This document shows positions 1-12,690 of a DNA stretch of 64,000 nucleotides, piece by piece. Made by a program: the position numbers and the translations under genes. Under the pieces are notes generated by a model. It was not told where the DNA came from and ran no database searches. It saw only the letters and a list, made by a program, of their open reading frames with translations. Source of the DNA: Magicicada septendecula (taxonomy: Eukaryota > Arthropoda > Insecta > Hemiptera > Cicadidae); NCBI GenBank assembly GCA_034769895.1, contig CM068367.1:123665927-123729926 (forward strand). The letters run 5' to 3'. The stretch's first letter is position 1, and each line of letters begins with the position of its first letter.

Positions 1-820
1 AATATACCTGACCAACTTTAACATTGTAATAGTCAAGTCAGCAAAATATTTACTTATACCATGTATGGCTGAAGCCAACTATTCAGTACAAAAATAATCA
101 GATCTGGCTAAAATACTTACATAATACTAACAAAAATAAGATAGAAAGGTACAATACATCAAAATACCTTAATAAGAAATAAACTCAGTTGAAAGTAAAG
201 TCAATTCTAAAAGAATTTAACTAATTAGAGTGAGATTTGTCACACCATAAAAAATGACATCTCAAGACAATCAATGATGCTATGTCATCTTGTGATAAAT
301 ATAAAATATGTACAAAGTAACCAGGTATCACAAAAGATAGACAAAATAATAAACTCTGTGTGTATAGTGGTGAAATAGCACATATATTAAGGAAAAAGAC
401 TAATCATTGCATTAGAAAACTGACAAGAATTTAGGCCATGAGCAGAGGCCATATAAAATTGTATTTATTTGTGTTTTATTGATGTTAAAATTTGTTTATT
501 TTGTTGTAGGAGAGTAGTAGTAGTAGATGTCCAGCTTGTGAAGGGAACTTTATAACTCCACAACAATTTTTATTATAAATATTGAGTTTTTAATGACTAC
601 AACTCAAGGTGAGGGTTGTATATTGTAATGTTTTTTAGACTTAAGTTAATTAGATACCAATCATATTTAGTATCGCTAGATTCAGTAAAAAACAAGGAAT
701 TTAAATACATTAATGGCATACAAATTGTAAGTACTAATGTGAAACTGTTTGATAAATACCAGTGTAAATTTTGAAATATCCATTGTATGAAGAATAAGAA
801 ATTCGTTCTAAAAGCTTCTA
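1..820. other. AT-rich intergenic DNA
   Basis: No convincing coding region, RNA gene or mobile-element end was seen. The reverse strand has one 107-codon open frame (597-920), but it has low-complexity composition, overlaps the promoter-like element just downstream and has no recognisable motif. Confidence 0.5.
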
Positions 821-858
821 CGGAAGTGAAAATTGTTCTATGACATTCCATTTCGTTT

Positions 859-883
859 ATTCTCGAACAATCTAGAAGAATTT
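859..883 (+). promoter_or_regulatory. Heat-shock element, five alternating pentamers
   Basis: Five contiguous 5-bp units read aTTCt, cGAAc, aATCt, aGAAg, aATTt. This is the alternating nTTCn/nGAAn array bound by trimeric HSF; units 1, 2 and 4 are perfect and units 3 and 5 are one or two bases off. A second, looser cluster of TTC/GAA words lies at about 810-850. A TATA box follows 48 bp downstream, which is the usual spacing in insect heat-shock promoters. No chaperone coding sequence was recognised downstream, so the controlled transcript is unknown. Confidence 0.55.
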
Positions 884-930
884 TTACACAAATATACCGG
901 AAGTCGACGAAAACAGTCACCCCGATTTAG

Positions 931-938
931 TATAAAAG
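931..938 (+). promoter_or_regulatory. TATA box (TATAAAAG)
   Basis: A consensus TATAAAAG sits 48 bp after the heat-shock element. Transcription would be expected to start about 30 bp on, near 960. The following 580 bp is richer in CpG than its surroundings and has no long + strand ORF, as for a 5' leader. A GTGAGT splice-donor-like site occurs at 1541. Confidence 0.5.
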
Positions 939-959
939 CGAGACAAAATTTGACCACAA

Positions 960-1540
960 AACACTTGAAGATTGAACGCCAGAGCTGATGCATCTCACAC
1001 AACACTGATCAACGCAGCTAAGGCGAAACCGAGAGGCGAAAAATCGACAAGACACGGCAGGAAGGCTTTTTCCCGTACATAGACATACCCGACTGACTTA
1101 ACCTCAACGAGAGTATACGCCAAAAAATATCGCTGAAATAGAGCAGCGATACGGCAAATCCTAATAGAAAGCACGCAGCCAGAACGTCGACGGCCCAGGA
1201 GGGTCCCAACATTTAATAGAGAACGAATTCTGCTGTGTTCGCATTGACTGACTAACGTGACAAATAATTCCCCCGAACGTAACAAACAATACACTAGCCT
1301 TCCTCAACACTGCATGAGAATCAGCGCTGCGGTGGCAGATTTCTGAATCAACGCTAAACAGATGATTCGTAGTGGCGGCGTTTGAACGAGATTGTACTGC
1401 CAAACGTTTTGACAAAAAGTGCGGAAAAAGTAACGATCGAAAAAATTGACTTTAAATAGATTCAGTGTACACAACAAGAGGCGAGATCGAGAAACTACCC
1501 GAAGGAAGTGTCCAGTGAGAGAATAAACGACCGTTGGAAC
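960..1540 (+). other. Candidate non-coding 5' leader exon
   Basis: This stretch starts about 30 bp after the TATA box and ends at a donor-like GTGAGT (1541). It is less AT-rich than its surroundings and contains several short ORFs but no recognisable protein. An intron in the 5' leader is known for insect Hsp83/Hsp90, but nothing in the next 5 kb looks like an Hsp90 or Hsp70 exon. The exon is inferred only from promoter and donor spacing. Confidence 0.25.
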
Positions 1541-1550
1541 GTGAGTTACA

Positions 1551-2496
1551 AAAATTAAAGTTAGTTGTTACCTGGTTACATTTATCACACAGTTGTACTT
1601 TACACGCCACACATACACCTTCAAATCACTTAGTTTTTTCTTGTAAGGCATCTAATTGATATGTCTTGGTAGTTCAAAGGAGTCACGTCCTGAGATTAAA
1701 GTTTTTTCACATATTAAACTCATGCTTGTCAACTGAGTCAGAATCTGAAATACTAGCCGATACTTGATTGGACATATAAAAAATTTGTCAATAATAATAA
1801 CTTGTAAAATTTTTTCTCTGCAATTTTATAATTTTTATGAATGATAGTCCTTCAGACGATTTGTTTGTTGTTTTTAAAGAACTATTAAACTTAACTGATT
1901 TTTCAAAGTTAAACTGACTTGTTTAAATTTTTTCGTAGATTTAAAAAAAATTTTATCAATCACATTTAATTTTTCTTGGAACAAACGTTTCCAAGTGGCG
2001 CCCACAAAAAGCATAGTTTTAAGTTGTGTTACAGGACTACATCACTGCAGAGGATCCAGTCAACAGGGTAAGTAACAAAAGTGCGCGGAGGTAACGCCCG
2101 ACATATCACAACACACAAACATTACTTTTCACCCAATTTCTTTTGTTATACTGTTAATTACATTCTCCGATAACCGTTTAGTTGATAATTGTATATTTAA
2201 TTGTTTAACTGCTTTAAGTTGCCATCTTGTTTGTTAGTAGTTGTTAATTTTTCGTACATAAAGTGTCTGCGTTTTTTATAAATTACTTCGTGCTCCTTGA
2301 TTATTTGTTGCGCCTGGGAATCGTATCGCCAGATGTTAAAAATTGCCTTAACTTCACTAAGCGATATCAATAAAAAATAATGTGATAAAATGTAAGATTT
2401 TATGACAAAAATCTTCTTTTGGACTTCTAGGCTTTAGGCACAATGCTTTTTCCGACTTTGTAGCGTCGTAGTTGTAGCGACTTTGTAATGTCTTCC
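1551..2496. other. AT-rich non-coding DNA
   Basis: No ORF or repeat of note. A strong donor-like GGTAAGT occurs near 2070, but no partner acceptor or coding exon could be assigned. Confidence 0.4.
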
Positions 2497-2910
2497 CACT
2501 AGCGTATCTAGAATTTGACCTTGGGGGGGGGGGTTCCGATCGAGTCGGTTTCGTACAAAAGAAAAAGCAAGTTAAGACTTATCAATAAAACTGTCTTTAA
2601 AGTGGCTGAAAAACGTGTATAACATCCTGAAATCAAGCCCATTAAAGTTAACAGTAATAACACAATAAAAATACGAGTTATTAAATCATTGTTTACAAGA
2701 TACTTATTGACTGAATTGATTTTCCTATATGTCATATTTCAAACATATACGCAAATGCTGTGTAATAAACCTGTTTGTATATTAAAAAAAAGAGTTACTA
2801 CTATATTAGCGTACACATCTGAAAAAATAGAGATTAATAAAATTCCTTGTCAACTTTTTTGACCCTCTGAGGGGGGGGGGAATTCGTCTTCTCTCATAAA
2901 TACGCCACTG
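2497..2910. mobile_element. Non-autonomous TIR transposon (MITE-like)
   Basis: The left end reads CACTAGCGTATCTAG and the right end, on the opposite strand, reads CAGTGGCGTATTTAT. They form imperfect terminal inverted repeats, each followed by a run of ten or more G (about 2522 and 2870). The inside encodes no transposase. A second element with related ends (CARTGG-YRTA) and sub-terminal G runs lies at 36357-36590. Ends of the form CAGTGGCGTA are common on non-autonomous DNA transposons of animals; the superfamily cannot be fixed here and no clear target-site duplication was seen. Confidence 0.5.
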
Positions 2911-4544
2911 TATCTTCTTTTCTCTACTTGGTTTTTCAATATTTCTTCTTCGAACAGGCTTATATCGTAAGGCAAATATAACGCGTGGCTTTTTTTTTCA
3001 AGTGTGCTTTTTTTGTCGTCGATAATGGCTATCGGTACCAAGTTAGTCTTGTATGATTTTCCCTTAACCTATCCAACCTTACGCTTTCTCTAAGAATGTC
3101 GATTCCACACCAATGTCTCAATTTCTCTTTCTTGCTGTACGGTCAGTGCCAACCCTCACATTCTTATGGTAAAACCGGACGTGTGGGTTGTTATACTAAC
3201 CTATTTTACCACTGGACACAAACATACCGCATATATACTGTAAGTTGAACTAGATCCGTACGAGTATTATTTTGATTTAGTTTAATTAATTAAATTGTTT
3301 ATAAATTTATTTATGATTGGTTTTGTTTTTATTTATTATTATAAAGTCGTTGATTTAAAGTGTTCAAGATTATTTTACTGGTTTAATCTGTTCATCGTTG
3401 GTCGAATGTTGAGTGTCGTACAGAGTTTGGTTCCTCTTCACTAGTAGACAATTTCGGCGGCGTTGGTTCCAACTGTAATCAAGACAATTTAGAATAACGG
3501 TACTTACTTTGTGTGATGTTCTCGTTATCAGGTAAAGTGTATCAGCTTCCCTAAAAAACAAGATTAATTCAAATCATTCGTGGCGCCGTTTGTATTGCCA
3601 ACCGTTGCATATCGTCTGCCAAGCCTGTAAATGCCTATCTACTTGAAATAATCGGGCCAACTCTAATTATTCAGTTAAACATAATTTATTTCTTGTTGAA
3701 ATCTGATCATTAATATCATTTAACCTTTAACATAAGAAGGTTAAACTTTACAATTACTTTTTCATTTTTTATCAAACTCTTATTAAAATCTCAGGGTGGT
3801 CAATCTGCGAATGTGTATACAACACTCCACGATGTTTGTTTACCATAAATTTAATCAACATGGGTTCTTTTAGCTTACAAGATACTAAACGTTAACACAA
3901 CAAAACAATTATTATTGTTCAATAGGAGAGTGGTCACCTTGGATAACTAAAATCTCATTTTCATTACTTTTATAAAAACGTAAACAGACGGCTTGCGTCA
4001 ATTTCTAGGTTAGACTGGCGAGTCTAATATAATGCCAGTTAAGTTCATTAAAAATCTATGTGGTCAATTGACAAAGAAAATTCAAATTTACTAAAGTTAT
4101 AACTTCTTCAGTAGATCCAACTATCGCTAGACTACTATTTTTGATATTCTGTGGTAATCACGGTTCAATGAATGTTTTGACTTTTTCGTGTGGTGAATTA
4201 TATTGACACTCGTAAAAGGCCATTGTCTTCAGTGCTCTTAAGAGGAACGCAGAGTCTCAACAAAGCCCCTTCGTCGTACTGTACTTAGCTCGTAACTCCT
4301 GCGGTTACTCATCTTTTACACTAAACGGAAAAGTTTCCACTAAGTTACGAACTCAGCGAATCCAATCTGGCTCTTTTTTTGGTTTTTTGGCATTGGAAAC
4401 TCAAGTTTTTTGGAGAAGTAGCTCGGTCATCTCCGCTTCTTTTTTATTTGGGAGACGCTTCTTTTTATTGATGCAGTTCTTTTGATATTCTTTCATATCA
4501 AAGAAGTGATAGAATACTTCATTATCTCCAAAGAGCCTCGCACA

Positions 4545-4546
<2 letters not shown>
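2911..4546. other. AT-rich non-coding DNA
   Basis: No gene, RNA or recognisable repeat was identified. Short open frames on the minus strand (for example 3370-3561) have no family motif. Confidence 0.4.
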
Positions 4547-4607
<61 letters not shown>

Positions 4608-4630
4608 ACTCACTCACTCACTCACTCACT
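4547..4630. repeat. Compound microsatellite (CT)n-(CACT)n
   Basis: About 28 CT dinucleotides pass directly into about seven CACT tetranucleotides. It is a simple sequence repeat. Confidence 0.95.
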
Positions 4631-4751
4631 TTATCACCTTCTTCCATTTTTATGTAATTGAATGTTTACCAGTTTACCACTTCATGACTTGAACAGCGAC
4701 AAACGAATATTTATAATTTGTGGCTTACGTCTTTTCCTACTTTCCAGGTTT

Positions 4752-4776
4752 CACAATCATGTAACTCATGATTGTG
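4752..4776. repeat. Perfect 10-bp inverted repeat
   Basis: CACAATCATG and CATGATTGTG are separated by the five-base loop TAACT, giving a perfect 10-bp stem. A third related copy, AATCATGTTTCACAATCG, follows directly. Function is unknown; it may be a terminator-like or foldback remnant. Confidence 0.6.
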
Positions 4777-5339
4777 ATACAATCATGTTTCACAATCGTC
4801 TTTATATTACTGGCGGACGTTTCTAGTGTCTTATACTTCTTGATTTTTCAGTCATTATTTTTTATCTCTTCCGAAATTACTGTAATGAGAAAACGAACTT
4901 GGTTGACTTGTAATTAAAACTATGTAGTCTGTTTTCAGAACTAAATCGTTTTGTGCGAGCAGCTATGCGAGTCAAATGTTTCCACTGTAAGAGAACTAAC
5001 TTAATGAAAAAAAGTAATGTTTTATTTATTTAAATGTACTTCTAAAATTAAATTTATGACATTAAATAGAAACTAGCGTGTTTTAAATAATGTACAAACT
5101 AGGTGAGAGTCCTGTTAAGTAATGTTGTAATGACTAAGACAATCAGGAATTCCACCCATATGCGTATCAATAAGAATGTCTTTGTTGGTGTGTCGTAACG
5201 CCTTCATTATACGTATTAGGCAAATTGTCTGTTTCGGTTTCTCATAGTGCTACATCTGTCCGATCTTGTCATTAGCCTCCCTACTTCTTTATTGCCTCTT
5301 GATTTGTATTGCTTGTAGTTATTGTTGTTTCTTTCTAGT

Positions 5340-5640
5340 AAAGTGTCCCGTAATTGTCACTTTGAAATGCTGACGGTTCCTAGACGGTTCGTCTTTTGTA
5401 TCTTGATTTCATCCTCGTACATTTCAGCTCGTGTTCCTTTCATGGTATAAGATCTTGATATTACGCCTATTATATCCTGATGTATCTCGATATATCTATG
5501 AATATTATCTTCACATGTAATCTTGTTACATCTCTAGACTCTTCTTTAATACCTCATTTTCGACTACTGAAACGTTTATTCTTGTCTCGTTGCGTGGAGA
5601 CCCAAGTTTCGCTTTCGTACATCAAGTAGATGTAACCACT
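5340..5640 (-). mobile_element. LINE reverse-transcriptase tail, degraded
   Basis: The minus strand at about 5581-5627 encodes YESETWVSTQRDK. This corresponds to the 'LLYGSETW..' motif that marks the region after the RT domain in many insect non-LTR retrotransposons. Related residues (ESRDVTR, corresponding to the usual 'DRIRNEDIR' region) follow, interrupted by stops and frame changes. Only the C-terminal part is present, as expected for a 5'-truncated LINE copy. The clade is not determined. Confidence 0.55.
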
Positions 5641-6010
5641 CTTTAATTGTTTTAGATAGTTTTATTTTTGTAACTTTCTTTGCATATTTTCAAGTGTCGT
5701 ATTTATTCTTATTTACTCTGTGTGTGTGTGTTCGATTATCTTTTTTTTACGATGATCGCTAATTAGATGAGTCCAAATTACTTGACGATCACCTATGAAC
5801 TCGTCCGCGGTCTCCACAAAACACATTTCCTCTGCGCTGAGCCTCTTCAATTATCCAACATTAATTTTATCATTTGGCGGTGTAGCATATAATCACACAT
5901 CACTGTTGTTGAAACGTTTTTACATAAAATTGCTCCTCAGTCGAATGATACACGGCTGAATCACTAGGTTATTCATACGGATTTTTTTTACCTACACGCG
6001 ATTTCTTCAA

Positions 6011-6695
6011 TGTCTACGTAGGTACATGTTACGTCCAACGTAAATACCTGTGACAAGACGCGATTGCCGACCGTCACGTTGCGGCAGGGCAGCGGAATTG
6101 CCCTTCTCAGGGTCCATCTTTGGGCCTGATCCCGTGTCAGACTCGGTCGGGTTGCGGAGCGGTTCTTATCAGGACCACCCCACGGTTCCAGCCGGGTTCT
6201 TTTCTTCTGCTAGGGACAACCCTAGCGCTCCTTCCGCCGCGCCTGATCTCGTAGTATCGCAATACACATCTGCCAAAAACGGAAAGCGAAGAAAACTTTC
6301 AGCCAGTCGATGCTCCTCGATCTAGCCGCTGTGCGTAGTCGCCCTCGTTAACGCTATTTGTCAACGAGGTCTTTAACGTTGTTGACATTCCTTAGCGCCT
6401 CCGACTCGGTGTCCGTCTATCGGCGAGCACCACGATATCTCTCCACGAGAGAGTCGTCCTGCGTGCCTCCTTTGCGATGGATAACGAGTACAGGCTGTCT
6501 ACCTGTTGGTGCAGGCGAACGGCCTGCAATTTTCACACCTTTACAGATGAGAAGTCGGCTCACGTCAGACTCGTAATCCGCGACCTTGACGTGGCCTCTG
6601 ACTCCGCCGAGGTGCTGAAGACGTCCGCCATCTACGCTTCTCTGTATTAAGCTGTTTACGGTCGACGTAGGTACACGTTACGACCTAAGTACCAG
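6011..6695. repeat. GC-rich segment bounded by direct repeats
   Basis: A roughly 600-bp stretch clearly richer in G+C than its surroundings is bracketed by two direct repeats of about 35 bp. These are GTCTACGTAGGTACATGTTA (from about 6012) and GTCGACGTAGGTACACGTTA (from about 6660), and the similarity continues for some 15 bp. Open frames of 91 and 72 codons occur on the + strand and the reverse strand is also fairly open, but no family was recognised. It could be the 5' part of a LINE, a mobile-element fragment or a host CpG-rich exon. Confidence 0.45.
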
Positions 6696-6699
6696 GAAT

Positions 6700-8960
6700 T
6701 TGTATTAAACCGTCTTTGCAAACCTACCTTACACGGTGCTCGTCAGACACTAATCGAGTTAATCACAAGAGTATCGAGTGACTTTTGGTTTCAACTTGAA
6801 CAGTCAAGGGAAAACTCAAGGAGGCACATAAGCTATATGCTGATGCATGGAAAAACTGATCGATTAACAAACAGCATCCATTGTCGCTACGCACAATTAA
6901 ATGTGAGATGTAATATTCTTTGCATTTATTGTACTTATTATGGTCTTTAAACACCGGGATAAATTACTGAATCCAGACAAAGCGATAGTCACAAACTTTA
7001 ATTTACAGAATCGTGTTACAATAATTTTAGTTACCGTATTCTGTAATCCAGTACACACTGTCGCAACATTAATACGGGTCAACAGAATACCATAGCCCCA
7101 CACAATAATTAACACTTGTCACTTGTACTAATACAATGTTTAGTAACTAGCACTCAATCGCAGACGTCTACTACGATTGGATCGATGATGCATGACGTTT
7201 ATCAAGTTTGGTTAAGTAGCCTGTTCACAAGGTATTCATAAAAATCGAGGGAGGTCTTGACAACGCAGGAGGATCGAGAATTCACTATAAATAGCAAGAA
7301 AATTTATATACATAATATACTGTATACATAATACGTGGCTAGTCATGCATATTGCCTACGTCTCGCCGTAAGAATAGACCTTACGTGATTGTAACACGTT
7401 GCGTGCGCGCAAGTGTGAACGATACGATAATATTCTTGTCGCAGGTGTGTGTGTGTTTTCATGTGGACGCAGTTTTGTCTCTGACTGGTTTGAGTATTAC
7501 GATCTAACCCAACAGGAGTTAGCTGTCCTATTCAAGTCCTAGTGTTTCCCGCATAAACCTCAGAGTGTCCGCTGTAACTTAGCGAATTGGTAACTTAAAT
7601 TAAATTACCAGAACGCTGGTCGATAAGGGCAGAACCCCCCAGTGACGGTAGGTTGACAGAGTGGATATTATCGGAATACTTCAGCCAACCACCGTAGGAG
7701 TGTGGAGATACTGCTGCATAGTTTCCATACATACCACTGTGCTGAAGTGTACGGCAACAGTACAATCTATTATTACACTTCTTGTTTTTACTTATATTTA
7801 CTCAACGTTATTTGCTTGGCATGTATTTACACGTATTTTGTCATACTGAAAACGTTATTAAACATACAAGAACATTTACTTACTTCTATTTTTAAAACCA
7901 TTACAAATACTTAAACTGTAGTAAACCAAAAGGTGTTTTACAACCTGTCGTAAATCATAGAACAAAGCATGCAAATAAGTACTGCGTGCGAGATTAAAAA
8001 AAACTGAGTTTGTAGTTTCCATTGTTGTCGACGCCCGTGCACTCGAGTAACAAAGACACCCAAAAATCTCATAAGTATATTAAATGGCTCAATAAAACAG
8101 TCCACACATAGTCGGAGAGTGTAAGGTTGACTGCGAATTTAAAGAATTCTTCAAGGAACAAGTTTATTTTTGTATTATTTTTATTGCAGCTCTATCATGT
8201 AGTGTTAACGCAGATGGGGAACAGGGATCTCGAGGACATTTAACTACTCGAGGGGTTTAGTAGACAAGCGAGTGTGACGCCTGGCTAGGAATCTTGAGAT
8301 CCCCTTTTCGAATTCCGGACAGCATCATGAAATCTAGGTTGGTTTTTCAGCCCCTAGGGCGATCCAGCCTTTGGAAATGAGTACTTGGGGAAAAACCTTC
8401 CTGAGCGGCAGTGTAGTGCCAGCTTCATTGTGGCGTACGGCTCAATCTAAAGCGTTCCCTGTATGGGTCTCCTAAGCTGTGATGGCACAAAACGAACCCA
8501 ATAGGTAGACCGCGTCTCACTCAGTCTCAAGTATCAGCCAAGTGTCCCCCTACTCTGTCCTTTAAACTTGTGAGATTTTAATGGCACTAGTTGATTTTTT
8601 AGCGTGTACTTATTCTTTCCAGAATTATCTATATTCGATGGTGATTCAGTAGGCAAAGTGAAAAACGGATGCATTTAAAAAAATATCTGAATGTGATGAA
8701 GACTTTCAAAGCCTGTATTACATTTGCAGTTTTTGAAAAGTCTTCCCGTACTTTTTTGAATGTGTTCGTGGTGTTTTACTGAAACAGGTTACTGAGCTGT
8801 TGTAAAATCCCCAACCCAGAGGACCAGGGATACTTCTGTATGCGTTAGCATTACCTAGCCAAGGGGCCCGAGTTTTAAGGCGCCGGAGACTCGCCATTAG
8901 CGTTCTCCTAAGCGGATACATTTTAAAATTAATCATAGTTTACATAATTAATCAATTAAT
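6700..8960. other. Intergenic, no gene recognised
   Basis: Mostly AT-rich. At 8171 a good splice acceptor (TTTTTATTGCAG) precedes an open stretch reading LYHVVLTQMGNRDLEDI and then a stop. The less AT-rich piece at about 8200-8560 may be an old mobile-element fragment, but it has no recognisable motif. Confidence 0.35.
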
Positions 8961-9001
8961 AAAGACAGAGGGTTATTCATCTCGTTATTTGAATTAACAG
9001 T

Positions 9002-9131
9002 CTCTGTAATTCCAACTTTGTCGTGTTTACTTGCTGATCGTGTAGGACTTGAAAATGGTGGAAACACTGGCAGGCCTCGTCCGGAACTTGACAAGTAGCA
9101 GAGCAAGTAAACACGACAAGTTGGAACAGAG
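9002..9131. repeat. Foldback element with about 33-bp arms
   Basis: The left arm (9002-9035, starting CTCTGTAATTCC) and the right arm (about 9102-9131, ending GTTGGAACAGAG) are near-perfect inverted copies, differing by a few missing bases. The central 66 bp contains GGCCTCGTCCGGAAC. A related copy with a similar centre (GGCCTCGTCCGAAGC) and a conserved right arm lies at about 23150-23280, and the outermost bases (AATTAACAGTCTCTGT) recur near 16481. It is therefore a dispersed family. Confidence 0.7.
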
Positions 9132-9407
9132 GGTTATAATTTTTATGACAGTGACTATATATATGTTGATCTAATATTGATTCATTTACAGCCCTTGATA
9201 CCTATTGCAACAGTGCAACATGCCACTGCAATAAAATATTTACGCAGATATTTATACTATGACAGAGTTGAAAAAAGAAGGAATTGATAATCGTGATGTC
9301 AATCAGGTTAGCTGTTTCCTAAAATTGGCCGGCATTCAAAATGAAAAGCCATTGTAACAGAATAGTACCTTGCTGTACAATGTAAGAATATTGTGTCATT
9401 GGCATGA

Positions 9408-10620
<1,213 letters not shown>

Positions 10621-10627
10621 AAAAAAT

Positions 10628-10789
10628 ATGTCTTTTCCTAAAAAGGAATTAGACTTATTAGAGTTACTACACGGTAAGATCCTTTATGAAGAATATGTTG
10701 GAGACTACGGTGGTGACAATGACTGTGATGGTGTTTACGATGATGATAAAAATGTGTATATACAACCTGATGACGATGAATTATGTTAA
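10628..10789 (+). CDS. Hypothetical 53-aa acidic protein or ORF remnant
   Basis: An ATG-initiated frame of 53 codons ends in TAA. The N-terminal half is mixed and leucine-rich (KKELDLLELL); the C-terminal half is strongly acidic, with DYGGDNDCDGVYDDD and a final QPDDDELC. An AATAAA polyadenylation signal follows at 10881-10886, 92 bp after the stop. The composition differs from random AT-rich sequence, but no family was recognised. It could be the last exon of a gene, the acidic end of a degraded transposon protein, or chance. Confidence 0.25.
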   Translation: MSFPKKELDLLELLHGKILYEEYVGDYGGDNDCDGVYDDDKNVYIQPDDDELC

Positions 10790-11189
10790 ACTTTATAATC
10801 AACATTCAATCAATTATAATCAAATTAAAAAATTTTGTATTTAAATATTTCTGTATATATTTTATACTTTCTTTAAACAAAATAAAGATTTCGTATGATA
10901 TTTTTGTGACCTTTTCAATGTAATTAGGAGTTTGTGAAGAAATATTTCACTTTAGGAATCCACTCATAACGTGTGTGATTTGTTGCCAACTCTGAAGGCC
11001 CGTTGCCCCACTGTGCGATGTAGCAGCTAGCAGTTGAACAAAGAAGTACGCTAAAGTTGGAGTAATGAAGACTACTAACACGAAAAAGCATACTAAGAAG
11101 AAAATATTCACCTTTACCGGGAGGTAGAAGGAACTGCAACATTAATATTAGTTCGTTATTTTTCACAATATTGCTCATTTGTCCATTCT

Positions 11190-11560
11190 TCTTCTTCTAT
11201 GAGGGACTAGGCGAATCACCTGTTCCGGTCCGAAAAGGATTACATCCTCTTCACCAACGCTTCCTAGGTCTTCCTATATCTCGCTGTCCAACAGGCTTGT
11301 ATTGCCAAACTTCATCAGGCAACCTGCCCATCTGGTATCCTATTCAGATGAGTTCTCTTAGTTCTCTGTAATACGATCTTGGATATTAAAAGTGTTCAAC
11401 TCTTTACGAATGTCTTCATTGTAAAGTCTATCCCTTCGTGTGCAAGAATCTCATCTCCGATGCCTTCATCCTACTCGGATGTTTTTTCGCCGGAACCCAA
11501 GTTTCAGAACCATACAATAACACTGGCACATTGATTAGATTTTTCTAATCGAGTTGGTGA
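11190..11560 (-). mobile_element. LINE reverse-transcriptase tail, degraded
   Basis: Read on the minus strand, about 11470-11520 encodes a 'LYGSETWVPAKKHP' type motif followed by residues matching the 'EMRFLRRTKG' region of insect non-LTR retrotransposon proteins. The 3' end runs into an (AGA)n tail at about 11185-11196, as expected for a LINE 3' terminus. Stops and frame changes interrupt it, and the 5' part is missing. Confidence 0.6.
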
Positions 11561-12329
11561 TATCTTATGTGTCTGATTCTTTTTCGTCTCCAGCATCATC
11601 TTTTCGTTTTTACTATTTTCCAGTTATATGCAAAAAATTTAATAGAGACAGAGTTATTTACATTCAGTGAGAAACGCGATACTTGTGTCTAAATAGGAAG
11701 CGCGCGCACGCACGCTTAATGTGAAGTGTAGGAGGCTTTGTTCGAGTAGGCTCTGAAACGAGAGCAACTGACTACTTACATAATGCAGTCGTGTAATGGT
11801 GGCAATCAGTGGCCGTGTTCCGCCTCATATCGTGTCCATGCGTTCAGCGAAATTGAAATGTACAGTACGTTGTCTTTTGTCGCTCCGTCTCGTAATTGTG
11901 TCGTTTATTTTTAGTAACTACCGTCCTTCTGTCTATTTGCCTAATTATCCGGCTTAATTCACTGGAAACGTCGAGTTGTATAACCTCTTTACCGTTGGCA
12001 CAGAATCCCTTGATGTTTTTTTTTTACCCTTGACAAAGAACGTATTCAAAGTAATGAAAGTTAATATTCCCGTACGATTCGTTCATGGTCGATGTGTTTT
12101 ACTTCTTCCGAACGGACTGTATCCCTGTCCGCAAAGATCAACGTCGATCTTTATTTTCTCGTGGCGGGATTCTACTTCAGCCTACGAACGCAGCACCATC
12201 ACGATCGGGTTTGCCGTTTATATCCTATGCGTGTTAGAATTATATAGGTTTAACTGATCGACAAGATTATAGATATGTATAGAGTATATAAAACAAGACA
12301 CAGCACAAGGATTAAATTTTAGAAGACAA

Positions 12330-12690
12330 TTGCAATACCCACATTGATTTATGCGAGTGACACGTGGGTCATGAGAAAAAAAGCGGCAATATTCAGAGTG
12401 CTGAAATATAGTTTCTTCGAAATACTTTAAATAATACATTGCAAGATAGAATACGGCATGAAGATATAAGAGAAGAACTCGAGGTAAAGGACTCGAAGGA
12501 AGGAAATAAATGAAATTATTTCAATTTACAGAAGACAATGGTGGGATCATCTGCAAATGATGACAGAGGATCTATTGCCGAAAGCGGTACTGATCTATAA
12601 AGCCATTAATAGAAGAGGCGTGGGTCCTCCGAGGATGAGATGGGTGCCGGAACAGGTTTATATAACCTAATCCTTGAAGAGGAGAAGAAG
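12330..12690 (+). mobile_element. LINE reverse-transcriptase tail, partly open
   Basis: The + strand encodes in order TLIYASDTWVMRKK (about 12340-12380), then DRIRHEDIREELEVK (about 12445-12485), then RRQWWDHLQMMTEDLLPKA, and finally NRRGVGPPRMRWVPEQ (to about 12655). These blocks have the order and spacing of the C-terminal region of insect LINE ORF2 proteins. The last 45 codons are uninterrupted. A GAAGAGGAGAAGAAGAA tail ends the copy. It is 5'-truncated and non-functional. Confidence 0.7.
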
